DNA of 23,190 nt from a virus. The translations under genes and the position numbers were made by a program. The stretch covers positions 1 to 23,190 of IMG/VR virus record IMGVR_UViG_3300030339_000244. One strand, given 5' to 3'. The notes under the pieces were generated by a model. The model ran no database searches. It had not been told where the DNA came from and saw only the letters and a list, made by a program, of their open reading frames with translations. Shown here piece by piece: positions 1 to 7,676 of this stretch; position 1 is the stretch's first letter, and each line of letters starts with the position of its first letter.

Positions 1-2
1 AT

Positions 3-1103
3 GTTATAGCCGCTGAAACTGGCGAAAAAATGTCAGACGATTTTAAAATGTTGTGGTTTAGAGATACAACCCATCTAGTCAAACTTGGAACAATGTTTTA
101 TTTTAATGATAATTATTGGCTCTGTATAAATACGGAAAAAATAAAATCATTGACTACGGCTGTAACGGTTAAAAGATGTAATAATACTCTTCGTTGGATG
201 GATGAAAATGGGGGAATTTATAATGTTCCTTGTTCATTAGCTGACCCATTAATTAGAGAAAACAGAGACTATTCAACAACGGGAAGCGCTGTTGTTAATG
301 TGTCTGGTGTTATCGAGGTTATGGCTCAATTCAATGTTAAAACAAATAAAATTAAAGCCAATCAAAGATTTCTTTTTGGGAATCCTGAAAATTGGTACTG
401 TTACAAGATATTTGGTTCGGGCGTTAACAATATAAATCTAATGACTACTGAAGACTTATATTCTTCTGGAGTAATTAGATATACTATGGGCGGTTGGCAA
501 CTGAATGAAGACACAGATGATTTAGTCAATGGTGTATGTGATGTTAATCAAAACATATATCAAATTCAGGTCTCTCCTTCTTCACTGAAATTAAATATTG
601 GTGAGCAAATAACCATAACTCAAAGAGTTCTTCATAATGGAAAATATGAGGAGTTAGATGTTGTTTGGGAAACTAGTAATCCGTTGATTGCGAATATTAC
701 TCAAGATGGCTTGGTAAATCCAATAAAAGATGGAATTGCCCAAATAAAAGTCTCTCTGAAAAATAACTCATCCGTATTTACAGAAATTCCAATCGAAATA
801 TCTCAAGAGATAAATACCAATTGGGAAATAAGAATTAGTCCGAAGGATAATTTTGTTCTTGAGGGAACAAGTAAAACCTTTGAAACAAGATTATACTCGA
901 ATAACGTACTGAATCCGCTCGTATTTACTTATTCCGTTATTGGGACAGATGTTCCTAAAGAAAATTACGTGTTCTCAGTTATTGACGGAAATAGATTCTC
1001 AATTACAAATATTGAAAAATATCTTGTAGATTATCTTACTGTTAGATGCACAAGTGATTCCTACCAAAAGGATTTGCAAATCTATTTGAGGGGGGCATGG
1101 TAA
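3..1103 (+). CDS. Head-tail joining (neck) type protein with C-terminal Ig-like domains, 5'-partial
   Basis: The frame is open from position 3 and there is no ribosome binding site before the ATG at 30, so the gene almost certainly begins outside the window and that ATG is internal. The visible N-terminal part (GEKMSDDFKMLWF, then a wording like 'GTMFYFNDNYWLCIN') resembles small head-closure or connector proteins of Gram-positive siphophages, but this is from memory only. From about residue 178 (counting from the ATG at 30) comes a bacterial Ig-like (Big_2 type) domain with IQVSPSSLKLNIGE, WETSNPLIANI and the turn DGLVNPIKDG. A second beta-rich segment at about 265-357 may be another Ig-like fold. 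Such domains often decorate phage virions and may bind the host surface. The next gene starts one base after the stop, so the two are co-translated. Confidence 0.6.
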   Translation, partial: VIAAETGEKMSDDFKMLWFRDTTHLVKLGTMFYFNDNYWLCINTEKIKSLTTAVTVKRCNNTLRWMDENGGIYNVPCSLADPLIRENRDYSTTGSAVVNVSGVIEVMAQFNVKTNKIKANQRFLFGNPENWYCYKIFGSGVNNINLMTTEDLYSSGVIRYTMGGWQLNEDTDDLVNGVCDVNQNIYQIQVSPSSLKLNIGEQITITQRVLHNGKYEELDVVWETSNPLIANITQDGLVNPIKDGIAQIKVSLKNNSSVFTEIPIEISQEINTNWEIRISPKDNFVLEGTSKTFETRLYSNNVLNPLVFTYSVIGTDVPKENYVFSVIDGNRFSITNIEKYLVDYLTVRCTSDSYQKDLQIYLRGAW

Positions 1104-1104
1104 A

Positions 1105-1677
1105 ATGGCAAAAGAGACTGTCTTTGAAAAATCAGATAGAATTGCATATAATGCTTTTAATGATTATGATGAAATTCCATATCAAATCATAAATCATCTT
1201 ATGGATAATAATGAACTGATATGGAAACTTTTAAAGTATGACAACCCAGAAGCATGGAAAGATAGTTTCCCAAATTTAACAAAGGCGGAAAAGGGAAAAC
1301 TAATTTATGATGGGGGAGAAGTTACAAATAATTTTAGAGTTTTCATGGATGTTGGTCAACCGGATGCCGTTACAAAAGAAATGACTATTTTGAGGGTTTC
1401 CCATTGGCACATTTCTCCTAAAAGTAGAACTGTCGGAATCATAACTATGTCATTTCAGGTTTATGCCCACTATAAAATCAATCATCTTTCCAACTATAAA
1501 ACAAGAAATGATGTAATTATAAACCAATTATTAAATACCCTGAACGGAATTCAAGTAAAGGGTGGGCTTGGAGTTATGTACTTTGATGGAAAACGAGAAC
1601 TAACAGACAGAATGATTGTTACGGGGCAAATTCCCTTTATTGGTAAACAATTATTTATGAGTATGAACTATGGGTAA
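1105..1677 (+). CDS. Probable tail-completion/neck protein
   Basis: This 190-residue soluble protein has no signal peptide or membrane segment. It lies between the neck-type protein and the tail tube gene, the slot normally taken by tail-terminator or tail-completion proteins that cap the tail where it meets the head. Visible features are an acidic N-terminal half and a beta-rich centre (FRVFMDVGQPD, ILRVSHWHISPKSRTVG) followed by a short helical segment (NDVIINQLLNTLNG). That arrangement fits the small alpha/beta fold of tail terminators, but the sequence alone does not prove it. The start at 1105 follows the preceding stop by one base, with a G-rich ribosome binding region (GAGGGGGGC) upstream. 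The last 8 bases overlap the next gene. Confidence 0.5.
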   Translation: MAKETVFEKSDRIAYNAFNDYDEIPYQIINHLMDNNELIWKLLKYDNPEAWKDSFPNLTKAEKGKLIYDGGEVTNNFRVFMDVGQPDAVTKEMTILRVSHWHISPKSRTVGIITMSFQVYAHYKINHLSNYKTRNDVIINQLLNTLNGIQVKGGLGVMYFDGKRELTDRMIVTGQIPFIGKQLFMSMNYG

Positions 1678-2539
1678 TGATTCTAGATTCTCAAAATATG
1701 AGACATACTATATGTATGATGAACCAGTGAAGTATAAAAATTTAACCATACATCCGGCACTCGTAAAGGATTATTTCAAATTTTTCTATTTTGCAGATTG
1801 TTTCACTCTGGATAAGAACAGCATAAATGATGCAAAAGTAATTTCAATGAGTTATTTGGATTATATGTATGAAGAGGGGGCTTATTATGAATATGTTGAG
1901 TTTATTAATTCATCTGATGAAAAGATAGATTATATTTCATATGTTAATAATAAGTATGGTGAGGAAAGAAAACCTCTCGTCGCGTTTTTTGATGCAATAA
2001 TGAGAATTGTTACCAGAGATGAAAATATAAAAATTTCTTATGGAAAAAATAAAAAAAATAAACCAGTCATTGTTGTTAACGACGAAGAATATAATTCATC
2101 TGATTTCGATGAAATCAAAAATATAATTTGTGAATATAATACCGTCGAACTTCCTGATGACACAATTCAAAAGGAAATCCGAGACAACATGAAAAAAGCT
2201 AGGGAATTAAGAAGCAGGAGTAATATAAAAATGGCTTCTCTGGAAGACCAAATAATATGTATTTTAATTTCTTCTAGTTTATCTTTGGATAATATATATA
2301 ATCTTCCAATAAGAAAATTTGTAAAAATACTGGAGAGAGTTGATGCAACGCTCCATTACAAAATATATTTAGCGGCATCTATGAGCGGAATGGTTGAATT
2401 TAAAGATAAATCATTCATTAAACATTGGATGTCCGATTTAACAAGAAACAAGCTCGATTTGGTTCCGTTTGAACAAATAAAAGATACTGTTTCTGGAAAG
2501 GCTTCCGTCGCCACAAATAAACGCGGAAGAAAACAATAA
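1670..2539 (+). CDS. Conserved tail-module protein, function unknown
   Basis: A 289-residue acidic protein whose start overlaps the previous gene by 8 bases. The N-terminus (KYETYYMYDEPVKYKNLTIHPALVKDYFKFF) and the C-terminal segment around residues 220-265 (LPIRKFVKILERVDATLHYK, then MSGMVEFKDKSFIKHWMSDL) have the conserved look of a protein family found next to the tail tube gene in Bacillota phages. A tail-assembly chaperone role is possible, but those genes usually lie after the tube gene, and here it lies before. The C-terminus ends in a basic tail (NKRGRKQ). There is no membrane segment. The ribosome binding site is weak, so translation probably depends on coupling to the upstream gene. 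Confidence 0.5.
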   Translation: MGNDSRFSKYETYYMYDEPVKYKNLTIHPALVKDYFKFFYFADCFTLDKNSINDAKVISMSYLDYMYEEGAYYEYVEFINSSDEKIDYISYVNNKYGEERKPLVAFFDAIMRIVTRDENIKISYGKNKKNKPVIVVNDEEYNSSDFDEIKNIICEYNTVELPDDTIQKEIRDNMKKARELRSRSNIKMASLEDQIICILISSSLSLDNIYNLPIRKFVKILERVDATLHYKIYLAASMSGMVEFKDKSFIKHWMSDLTRNKLDLVPFEQIKDTVSGKASVATNKRGRKQ

Positions 2540-2555
2540 GGAGGATATAAATACA

Positions 2556-3599
2556 ATGGCAGAAAAACTTTTTATGGTTTCTGTTGCCGATTACTATATG
2601 TATGATGGCGACCAAAATCTGTTGGCGGCTGGAAAAACCCTTTCAGAGTCAACTATGGAACTTGCTGTAACTAGCAAGGATGTTCGTGGTGGAAAGGGTG
2701 CGCCATTGCAATACATTTACTTCAACTCACCGGATATGAATATTACTTTGACTGATACACAGTTTAATTTACCATTCTTGTCCATGTCGGTTGGAGAATC
2801 TATTGCAAATAGTGCGAATGTATGGAAGGAAGAAAATGTTACTTTGAGTGCGGGACTCGTTGGAACCGTTTTAGGAACCCCCGCTGGATTTTTAGGAAAT
2901 ACCACAAAATATGCTTGGGTATCTCATGCTGATGGTTCAATGGAACGCTTGGCTTTTACTGGACAAACTTTTACATCCCTCACCGGTACAAGTGGAGAAG
3001 TTGTTTGTGCTAGATTCTACGAATCTGATGCTTCAGCTAAGGAAATAACAATTCCCGCAAATATCATACCTTCCATTATAACTTTGGTTCTCGATGCTCA
3101 ACTTGCTTCAAGTGATGAATCAACAAACGTGGTTGGAAGTGTTCAAATTGTTCTTCCTAAAGTTCAATTAACTGGTGGATTCTCTTTGAGTATGACTATG
3201 GATGGAGTTAGCACGACCCCACTCAAGGCTAGAGCTTTAAGCTATGAACCTGTTGGTGTTGCAGGTTGCGCCAATCAAAATGTGTTTGGTTATATCAAGC
3301 AAGTTAGAACTTTGGCTAATTGGTATGACGATGTTTATGCTTTGGCAATTTCTAATGCTGATATTACTTTGACTCATCCTGCAACTAGACAGTTAGTTGT
3401 TAAGGCTTTGCATGAAAGTGGAAGTCCTTCGACTCCCCCGATGGCAGATTTAACATTTGCCAGCAGTGTAGTTGGAAAAGCAACGGTTGGGGCGCATACC
3501 GGCTTAATCACTACGGTTGCCACTGGGGACACGACAATCTCTGTTGCTATTACGGCGAAACCATCTGTTGATGCGTTTGCTGATGTTACTGTTTCTTAA
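2556..3599 (+). CDS. Major tail (tube) protein with C-terminal Ig-like segment
   Basis: A 347-residue protein with a strong AAGGAGG site about 12 bases upstream. Support for a tail tube protein comes from position in the tail module and from its beta-rich composition, in particular VRGGKGAPLQYIYFNSPDMN followed by ITLTDTQFNLPFLSM, a pattern seen in tube proteins ('VRGGKGN..L..Y.....L.ITLTD..F'). The last 50 or so residues (LTFASSVVGKATVGAHTG, TTISVAIT) look like a short Big_2-type Ig-like domain, a common surface decoration on siphophage tube subunits. Codon use is richer in G+C than in the neighbouring small genes, as expected for a highly expressed structural gene. A perfect stem-loop follows 14 bases after the stop and may protect this abundant mRNA. 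Confidence 0.75.
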   Translation: MAEKLFMVSVADYYMYDGDQNLLAAGKTLSESTMELAVTSKDVRGGKGAPLQYIYFNSPDMNITLTDTQFNLPFLSMSVGESIANSANVWKEENVTLSAGLVGTVLGTPAGFLGNTTKYAWVSHADGSMERLAFTGQTFTSLTGTSGEVVCARFYESDASAKEITIPANIIPSIITLVLDAQLASSDESTNVVGSVQIVLPKVQLTGGFSLSMTMDGVSTTPLKARALSYEPVGVAGCANQNVFGYIKQVRTLANWYDDVYALAISNADITLTHPATRQLVVKALHESGSPSTPPMADLTFASSVVGKATVGAHTGLITTVATGDTTISVAITAKPSVDAFADVTVS

Positions 3600-3613
3600 T
3601 ATTTTTAATCTGA

Positions 3614-3643
3614 TATGGAGGGTAATTTTAATTACCCTCCATA
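3614..3643 (+). repeat. Perfect 14-bp stem-loop after the tail tube gene
   Basis: TATGGAGGGTAATT at 3614-3627 pairs perfectly with AATTACCCTCCATA at 3630-3643. The loop is only two bases, so the inner AT pairs probably open. There is no U-run after either arm, so this is not a classical intrinsic terminator. It may stabilise the 3' end of the tail tube mRNA or give partial termination. Confidence 0.6.
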
Positions 3644-3664
3644 GTGGATGAAGGTTGGTGAAAA

Positions 3665-3892
3665 ATGAATGAAAACGAACGTGGGTGGAAATTTAATTTT
3701 CAACTCGAAGAAGATGAGAAAAAAGAACTCCCCTCAGAGGAATTTGAAGTTGTTTTAATAGGGAAAAATTTTCTAATATTGAAAAACAAAGAAGGGAATA
3801 ATTCAAGAGTAAAATATTCTTTCCCCAATCTTTATACAATAGGTGAAAAAATTTATAAGGAAAATGGTATCTTTTTATGGGCGAAGGAGTAG
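3665..3892 (+). CDS. Small hypothetical protein
   Basis: A 75-residue protein not recognised. It is charged at the N-terminus (GWKFNFQLEEDEKKE) and then beta-rich (FEVVLIGKNFLILKNKEG), with a C-terminal FLWAKE. The pattern suggests a small single-domain beta protein. The start lies 5 bases after an AAGGTTGG stretch that can serve as ribosome binding site. Its last 16 bases overlap the next gene in the -1 frame, so the two are probably translationally coupled. The position directly after the tail tube gene would suit a tail-assembly chaperone, but nothing in the sequence confirms that. Confidence 0.6.
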   Translation: MNENERGWKFNFQLEEDEKKELPSEEFEVVLIGKNFLILKNKEGNNSRVKYSFPNLYTIGEKIYKENGIFLWAKE

Positions 3893-4350
3893 CTGACGAA
3901 AGTAGAAGATTAGAAATACTCGAAGCAAGATTTAATAAATCTGAAGAAAAAGTCATGCAATTAGATAAAAGTATTGCTGTTTATTCGGCAATATTTGAAA
4001 GAAATTTACAAATTCAAGAAAAACTAGCCGTAGCAATAGATAAACTTTCTGCAACCATTAGTGATATTCAGCAAACAATAGTGGGGGTTGTTAGGGATAC
4101 AGAGAGAAATTCAGAACTCCATGAGAGTAATGCTCACAGGATAATTGAAGTAGAAGGCTCAACGGAAAAAAAGATAACCGAAATAGAAAATAAGTTAAGA
4201 ACTAAGATGGATAAACTAGATGACGAATTAAAGGAAGTAGACAATAAGGGTAAATTTGACATTTTGAAGTTTATTAAAGACAACTTTTTTTCTGTAACCC
4301 TAATAGGGTATATGATATATGATGCGGCAAAGTCATATTTTATGAAGTAA
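3877..4350 (+). CDS. Coiled-coil protein with C-terminal membrane segment
   Basis: A 157-residue protein made mostly of heptad-like helix from about residue 8 to 130 (RRLEILEARFNKSEEKVMQL, ITEIENKLRTKMDKLDDELK). A short hydrophobic segment near the C-terminus (NFFSVTLIGYMIYDAAKSYF) is probably membrane-associated. Coiled coil plus C-terminal anchor is the architecture of XhlA-type lysis accessory proteins, though those are shorter. That role would suit the neighbouring duplicated membrane protein at 5312, but it is inference. No strong ribosome binding site precedes the ATG, and the 16-base overlap with the upstream gene points to coupled translation or possibly frameshifting. Confidence 0.6.
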   Translation: MGEGVADESRRLEILEARFNKSEEKVMQLDKSIAVYSAIFERNLQIQEKLAVAIDKLSATISDIQQTIVGVVRDTERNSELHESNAHRIIEVEGSTEKKITEIENKLRTKMDKLDDELKEVDNKGKFDILKFIKDNFFSVTLIGYMIYDAAKSYFMK

Positions 4351-4442
4351 TAAAAAGTAGAAAAATTGCTGGAGATAATAAGAAATTTTTAGAAGAGCCT
4401 TACAAAACAAAATAGTATAAAAAATAATTATTAGAGGAAATA

Positions 4443-5024
4443 ATGGAAGAAAAAATAAAGATTAAAGTTTCAAAACGTTCAAATGCCATAGTTAACTTCT
4501 TCGGAAGAGAGATTATTGTCAATCCTATAATTACTATTCCAGAACAAAAAAACATTTTAAGCACAGCATTCAACTCCATGTTTAGTGAAGGAAAAAAAGG
4601 TATTTGGGATGAGTATTTCTTTGAAGTTTCGTTCAGGTATGGGGTTTTAAGTTTCAAGACAAATATTGACCTTTCCGAAATGAGAGATGATGACTTAGGT
4701 GAAATTATGTGGGGGGAATTTTATGACAAGGTATCTTCCAGTATCATAAATTATAAAGAAGTAAAGGATTCCATTTATCTATCTTTGAATAATGAAATAA
4801 AAAGATATGCTGTAGACAATAGTATTTCTGGGATTGTAAATTCACTCGTGGAAAAGGTATTACCTATTCTGGAACAATTCAAAGATATTTCCCCAGAAAA
4901 ACTCGATGAATTTAAAAACATGGCAAATGACATAATTGAAAAAATTAAACAAGAGCCTATCACCAGTGTTATTGGGGATATGAATAGAAATAGTTCTTCA
5001 AACAAAGAAGTAAAGGATAATTAA
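4443..5024 (+). CDS. Conserved tail-region protein, possible tail-assembly chaperone
   Basis: A 193-residue protein with an AGAGGAAAT ribosome binding region before its ATG. The N-terminal half is beta-rich and distinctive (NFFGREIIVNPIITIPEQKN, then FNSMFSEGKKGIWDEYFFEV). The C-terminal half is predicted helical and acidic, ending in a polar tail (NRNSSSNKEVKDN). It is not recognised with certainty. Its location between the tail tube and tape measure genes is where tail-assembly chaperones lie, and the next gene follows in the same frame after a single TAA, which recalls paired chaperone ORFs without showing frameshifting. The 92 bases upstream (4351-4442) are AT-rich and hold no gene that I can see. 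Confidence 0.55.
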   Translation: MEEKIKIKVSKRSNAIVNFFGREIIVNPIITIPEQKNILSTAFNSMFSEGKKGIWDEYFFEVSFRYGVLSFKTNIDLSEMRDDDLGEIMWGEFYDKVSSSIINYKEVKDSIYLSLNNEIKRYAVDNSISGIVNSLVEKVLPILEQFKDISPEKLDEFKNMANDIIEKIKQEPITSVIGDMNRNSSSNKEVKDN

Positions 5025-5312
5025 ATGTTTCCAGAAGAAGCAGTAGAAAAAAATGATTTGGGAAGATTAAAACATACCACAAAAGAGACGTGTGAAGATT
5101 GTGGAAAATCAAAAATGCAACTTAGGGCAAGAAAAGTTGAAACCGTTGAGGTCGAATATCTTTATTGCCCTAAATGCCAATATGAAAAATCAAACGGCAG
5201 AGTCAAAGTTGTTGAATTGTTAAAGAAACAATCCGAACAGGTATTGAAGTTTGAAGAAAAAGTTGTAAAGGCTCAAGAACTAAAGAATAAAAGTAGATAT
5301 AGGAGGAAGTAA
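5025..5312 (+). CDS. Small zinc-ribbon protein
   Basis: A 95-residue protein with two CxxC knuckles, C23-x2-C26 (CEDCG) and C48-x2-C51 (CPKCQ), 21 residues apart. This is the layout of a zinc ribbon. The C-terminal half is a basic helix (VVELLKKQSEQVLKFEEKVV, ending in KSRYRRK) that could bind nucleic acid or a partner protein. The start codon follows the upstream stop directly (TAA-ATG) in the same frame, with AAGGAT as ribosome binding site inside the previous gene. The end overlaps the next start (TAATG). Its role is unknown. It could be a chaperone partner of the 4443 product or a small regulator. Confidence 0.6.
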   Translation: MFPEEAVEKNDLGRLKHTTKETCEDCGKSKMQLRARKVETVEVEYLYCPKCQYEKSNGRVKVVELLKKQSEQVLKFEEKVVKAQELKNKSRYRRK

Positions 5313-5665
5313 TGAATTTAGAATTTCTAAAAGGTAGAGAAAGAATGCTATTGGCTTTGGGCGGCGGAATTGTATTTATGATTCTCCAAGTTTTGTTTCC
5401 TTCAATGAAATTGGATGAGACTCAAACGTTAATGTTTATTGGTCTTATTGGTTCCTATATTGTTGGTGAAGGTTTGTCCTCAAAACAATTGGGAGAAGGA
5501 TTCAAAGACTTATTTAAATCTCAGAAATTTCAAGCACTTTTGGCTGGAGTTTTGGTGCTGGTTGTTCAGGGAATTTTTCCGAATGCAAAAGTTTCAGAGG
5601 AAAGTGTTATGTCAATAATTGCATTGCTTGGAACATTTATTTTGTCTGCTGGTGTAAAAAGTTAA
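5312..5665 (+). CDS. Four-helix membrane protein with internal duplication, holin-like
   Basis: A 117-residue hydrophobic protein preceded by a strong GGAGG site. It consists of two copies of the same unit, about residues 11-55 (LALGGGIVFMILQVLFPSMK, then LDETQT, then GLIGSYIVGEGL) and 72-115 (ALLAGVLVLVVQGIFPNAKV, then SEESVM, then ALLGTFILSAGV). The units are separated by a short polar linker (KDLFKSQK). Each unit gives two membrane segments around a conserved FP motif, so four in all. Small size, several membrane segments and location in a phage late operon suit a holin, but no endolysin lies beside it and I cannot name a family. It could equally be another phage membrane protein. Confidence 0.6.
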   Translation: MNLEFLKGRERMLLALGGGIVFMILQVLFPSMKLDETQTLMFIGLIGSYIVGEGLSSKQLGEGFKDLFKSQKFQALLAGVLVLVVQGIFPNAKVSEESVMSIIALLGTFILSAGVKS

Positions 5666-5684
5666 TATAAAAAGGAATATAAAA

Positions 5685-6155
5685 ATGGAAAAATATATCT
5701 GTGCAATAGATAGTTCTTTAAGCAGGAGTGGAATTGCCATAATGTCAAGAGATGGAAAAATTGTTTTCGTTTCTTCGATACCCACTTCTGCTGATATTCC
5801 AATTCAAAAAAGGCTTGGAATAATTGGGGAAACGCTTTTAAAAATTAGGAAGCAATATCCTTGTGACGTTTTAGCAATCGAGGAAGGTTTCTGTCGTTAT
5901 CACAATGCCACAAAAGCATTATTTAGAGTGAGAGGTGTTATAGAATATATTTTTAAAGATTGTGAAATATATTCATATTCTCCAAGAACTGTAAAAAAAG
6001 TGGTAACAGGAAATGCTAAGGCTGAAAAGGATGAGGTTGCAAATGGGGTACTTAAAATTTATCCCAAGATTAAAATGAATAATACAGATGAGTCAGACTC
6101 CGTTGGGGTTGCCATAACTCACTATAAAATAATATCTGGAGAATATAAATTATGA
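5685..6155 (+). CDS. RuvC-like Holliday junction resolvase
   Basis: A 156-residue protein with the RNase H-like fold of RuvC-type resolvases, which cut four-way DNA junctions in replication, recombination and packaging. Visible acidic residues fit the family: D9 in CAIDSSLSRSGIAI, E66/E67 in LAIEEGF, and D135/D138 in TDESDSVGVA. The basic stretch GNAKAEKDEVANGV before the last aspartates is also typical. Length is close to that of E. coli RuvC (173 residues). The stop overlaps the start of the integrase gene (ATGA), so the two are made together, suggesting joint work on recombination or resolution of phage DNA. A good ribosome binding site (AAAAGGAA) precedes the ATG. Confidence 0.85.
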   Translation: MEKYICAIDSSLSRSGIAIMSRDGKIVFVSSIPTSADIPIQKRLGIIGETLLKIRKQYPCDVLAIEEGFCRYHNATKALFRVRGVIEYIFKDCEIYSYSPRTVKKVVTGNAKAEKDEVANGVLKIYPKIKMNNTDESDSVGVAITHYKIISGEYKL

Positions 6156-7129
6156 TTAAGATTGATGATGTCACAGAAGAAAATTGGAATTCTGTAAATC
6201 CACTAAATAAGAAAATAGTGGAGGAATTTTTAGAACAGTCTACAACATTGAGTGACCAAACATTAAAGCAATATCGTTCATCTTTACAAATTTATTTCTT
6301 CTGGGTAAAAAATAACGCTGGAGACAAATGTTTTCATGAACTCAAGAGTCGCGATTTTTTGTTCTACCAGAACTGGTTAACTAAGATGGAACAGTCTTCC
6401 GCGTCAATTAGATTTAAGAGAAGTGCAGTAAGTAGTTTCAATAACTATGTTTCATTGTTTTATGGGGAGGACTATCCATTATTTAGAAATTATATTTCGA
6501 AAGCAATCCCCCTGCCACCAAGTAATTTTGTGAATGAAAAGAAACCTTTAAATATGGAAGAGTATAAGAACCTTTGTTCTATTTTAGAACAAGAGGAACG
6601 ATGGCAAATTTTAGCATACCTAAAATTTTCTTTTTCAACGGGAGCTAGAAGAAGCGAGGTTAGACAATTACTAAAAGAAGTTGTTGATTATCAACCAAAG
6701 GTTTTAGATTCAAACGACGAAAAGGTAAATGTTTATACTACTCATAAAATCCGGTGCAAAGGCAGAGGAAAAACTGGAAAAATAAGACAATTGAACTTTG
6801 ACCAAGAAGCAATGGACTCAATTAAAAAATGGTTGGAGATAAGGGGAGAAGATGATTGTCCTTATGTTTTTGTAACCAAAGAAAATGGACAATACTCAAA
6901 TGTTGGAGAATCAACATTCAATTCATGGGCAGAAAATCATTTAGAGAGAATTGTTGGTCGCCGGGTTCACCCTCATATTTTGCGCGAGTCGAGGGCAACG
7001 AGTATGGTGGTAGAACAAGGGAAAGATATTTCGTCTGTCCAAAAATTACTCGGCCACATGAGTTCTGCAACTTCAGAAATTTATGTCATTCGTGAAGATA
7101 AAGATGAAGCGGATGATGCTTTTTTATAG
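6152..7129 (+). CDS. Tyrosine recombinase (phage integrase family)
   Basis: A 325-residue protein with both domains of tyrosine recombinases. Residues about 20-120 form the SAM-like DNA-binding domain (TLSDQTLKQYRSSLQIYFFW). Residues about 133-325 form the catalytic domain. The catalytic set is visible: R166 in FSTGARRSEV, a basic strand near 198-212, H275 and R278 in HPHILRESRATSM, H302 in LLGHMSSATSE, and the nucleophile Y311 in EIYVIRE. It starts inside the resolvase stop (ATGA) with GGAG upstream. It sits within the late tail-gene operon rather than beside lysogeny genes, so it may act in resolution, inversion or another late step instead of, or as well as, integration. No attachment site can be proved. 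Confidence 0.9.
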   Translation: MIKIDDVTEENWNSVNPLNKKIVEEFLEQSTTLSDQTLKQYRSSLQIYFFWVKNNAGDKCFHELKSRDFLFYQNWLTKMEQSSASIRFKRSAVSSFNNYVSLFYGEDYPLFRNYISKAIPLPPSNFVNEKKPLNMEEYKNLCSILEQEERWQILAYLKFSFSTGARRSEVRQLLKEVVDYQPKVLDSNDEKVNVYTTHKIRCKGRGKTGKIRQLNFDQEAMDSIKKWLEIRGEDDCPYVFVTKENGQYSNVGESTFNSWAENHLERIVGRRVHPHILRESRATSMVVEQGKDISSVQKLLGHMSSATSEIYVIREDKDEADDAFL

Positions 7130-7132
7130 AAC

Positions 7133-7152
7133 AATAAAATAGGGATTTTATC
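7133..7152. repeat. ATAAAA-N6-TTTTAT motif after the integrase gene
   Basis: AATAAAA-TAGGGA-TTTTATC, starting 4 bases after the integrase stop. The right side continues as TTTTATCGTA, identical to the core of the 19390-19419 inverted repeat. It is the only copy seen in the rightward operon. Confidence 0.6.
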
Positions 7153-7167
7153 GTACAGGAGGACTTT

Positions 7168-7650
7168 ATGGAAATGAGAAATGAAAAAGATATAGAAATC
7201 GCATTAAATAGAGTCCTTCTTGAAGTTGTAAAAGAAGTTGGAGTAGTCATGAGAGAAAGATTAGTTGAGTATATAAAAGAATCAACTTATCGTAATGATT
7301 ATTTTCCAAACTATGAATATGAAAATGGTGATGGTTCTGCTGGTAGTGGAGAACCATCTTATGAATTTGAACAAGCGTGGAGATGGAAAGGGAGTGTAGC
7401 TAGTCTGAAAGAAATTTCTGATGAGTTATATTATGCTTGGGAAAACATGACGATTGATAGATTTTCCGGCAGACACTGGGAAGACGGTCAAGATACAAGA
7501 AAAAAACTTGCAGATATGATGAATGTAAGCGGAATTGTTGGTCATAAAGAAAGAGAACCTTATTGGGATTTGTTTATAAAAGAAATGGATAAAACAGTGG
7601 ATTCTCTATGGAAGAAAAAATTACAAAGTAAAGGTTTGAATATTATGTAA
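7168..7650 (+). CDS. Small virion-type protein upstream of the tape measure
   Basis: A 160-residue soluble protein with a strong CAGGAGG site. An N-terminal helix (IALNRVLLEVVKEVGVVMRE) is followed by a central region with SYEFEQAWRWKG, LYYAWENMTIDR and the motif GRHWEDGQDTRKKLADMMN, then FIKEMDKTVDSLWKKKLQSK. This resembles the HK97 gp10-like or minor structural proteins of Gram-positive phages, in which a helix is followed by '...Y...H/G..D.R..L..I...G'. It directly precedes the tape measure gene and is likely a virion component or a tail-assembly factor. The family assignment is from memory and not secure. Confidence 0.55.
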   Translation: MEMRNEKDIEIALNRVLLEVVKEVGVVMRERLVEYIKESTYRNDYFPNYEYENGDGSAGSGEPSYEFEQAWRWKGSVASLKEISDELYYAWENMTIDRFSGRHWEDGQDTRKKLADMMNVSGIVGHKEREPYWDLFIKEMDKTVDSLWKKKLQSKGLNIM

Positions 7651-7676
7651 CTCTCTAACGGAGAGAAAGGAGGGTT

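Noticed and set aside
7651-7666. Short CTCTC/GAGAG hairpin before the tape measure gene
   Set aside because: Only five pairs and it overlaps a purine-rich ribosome binding region; not distinguishable from chance.
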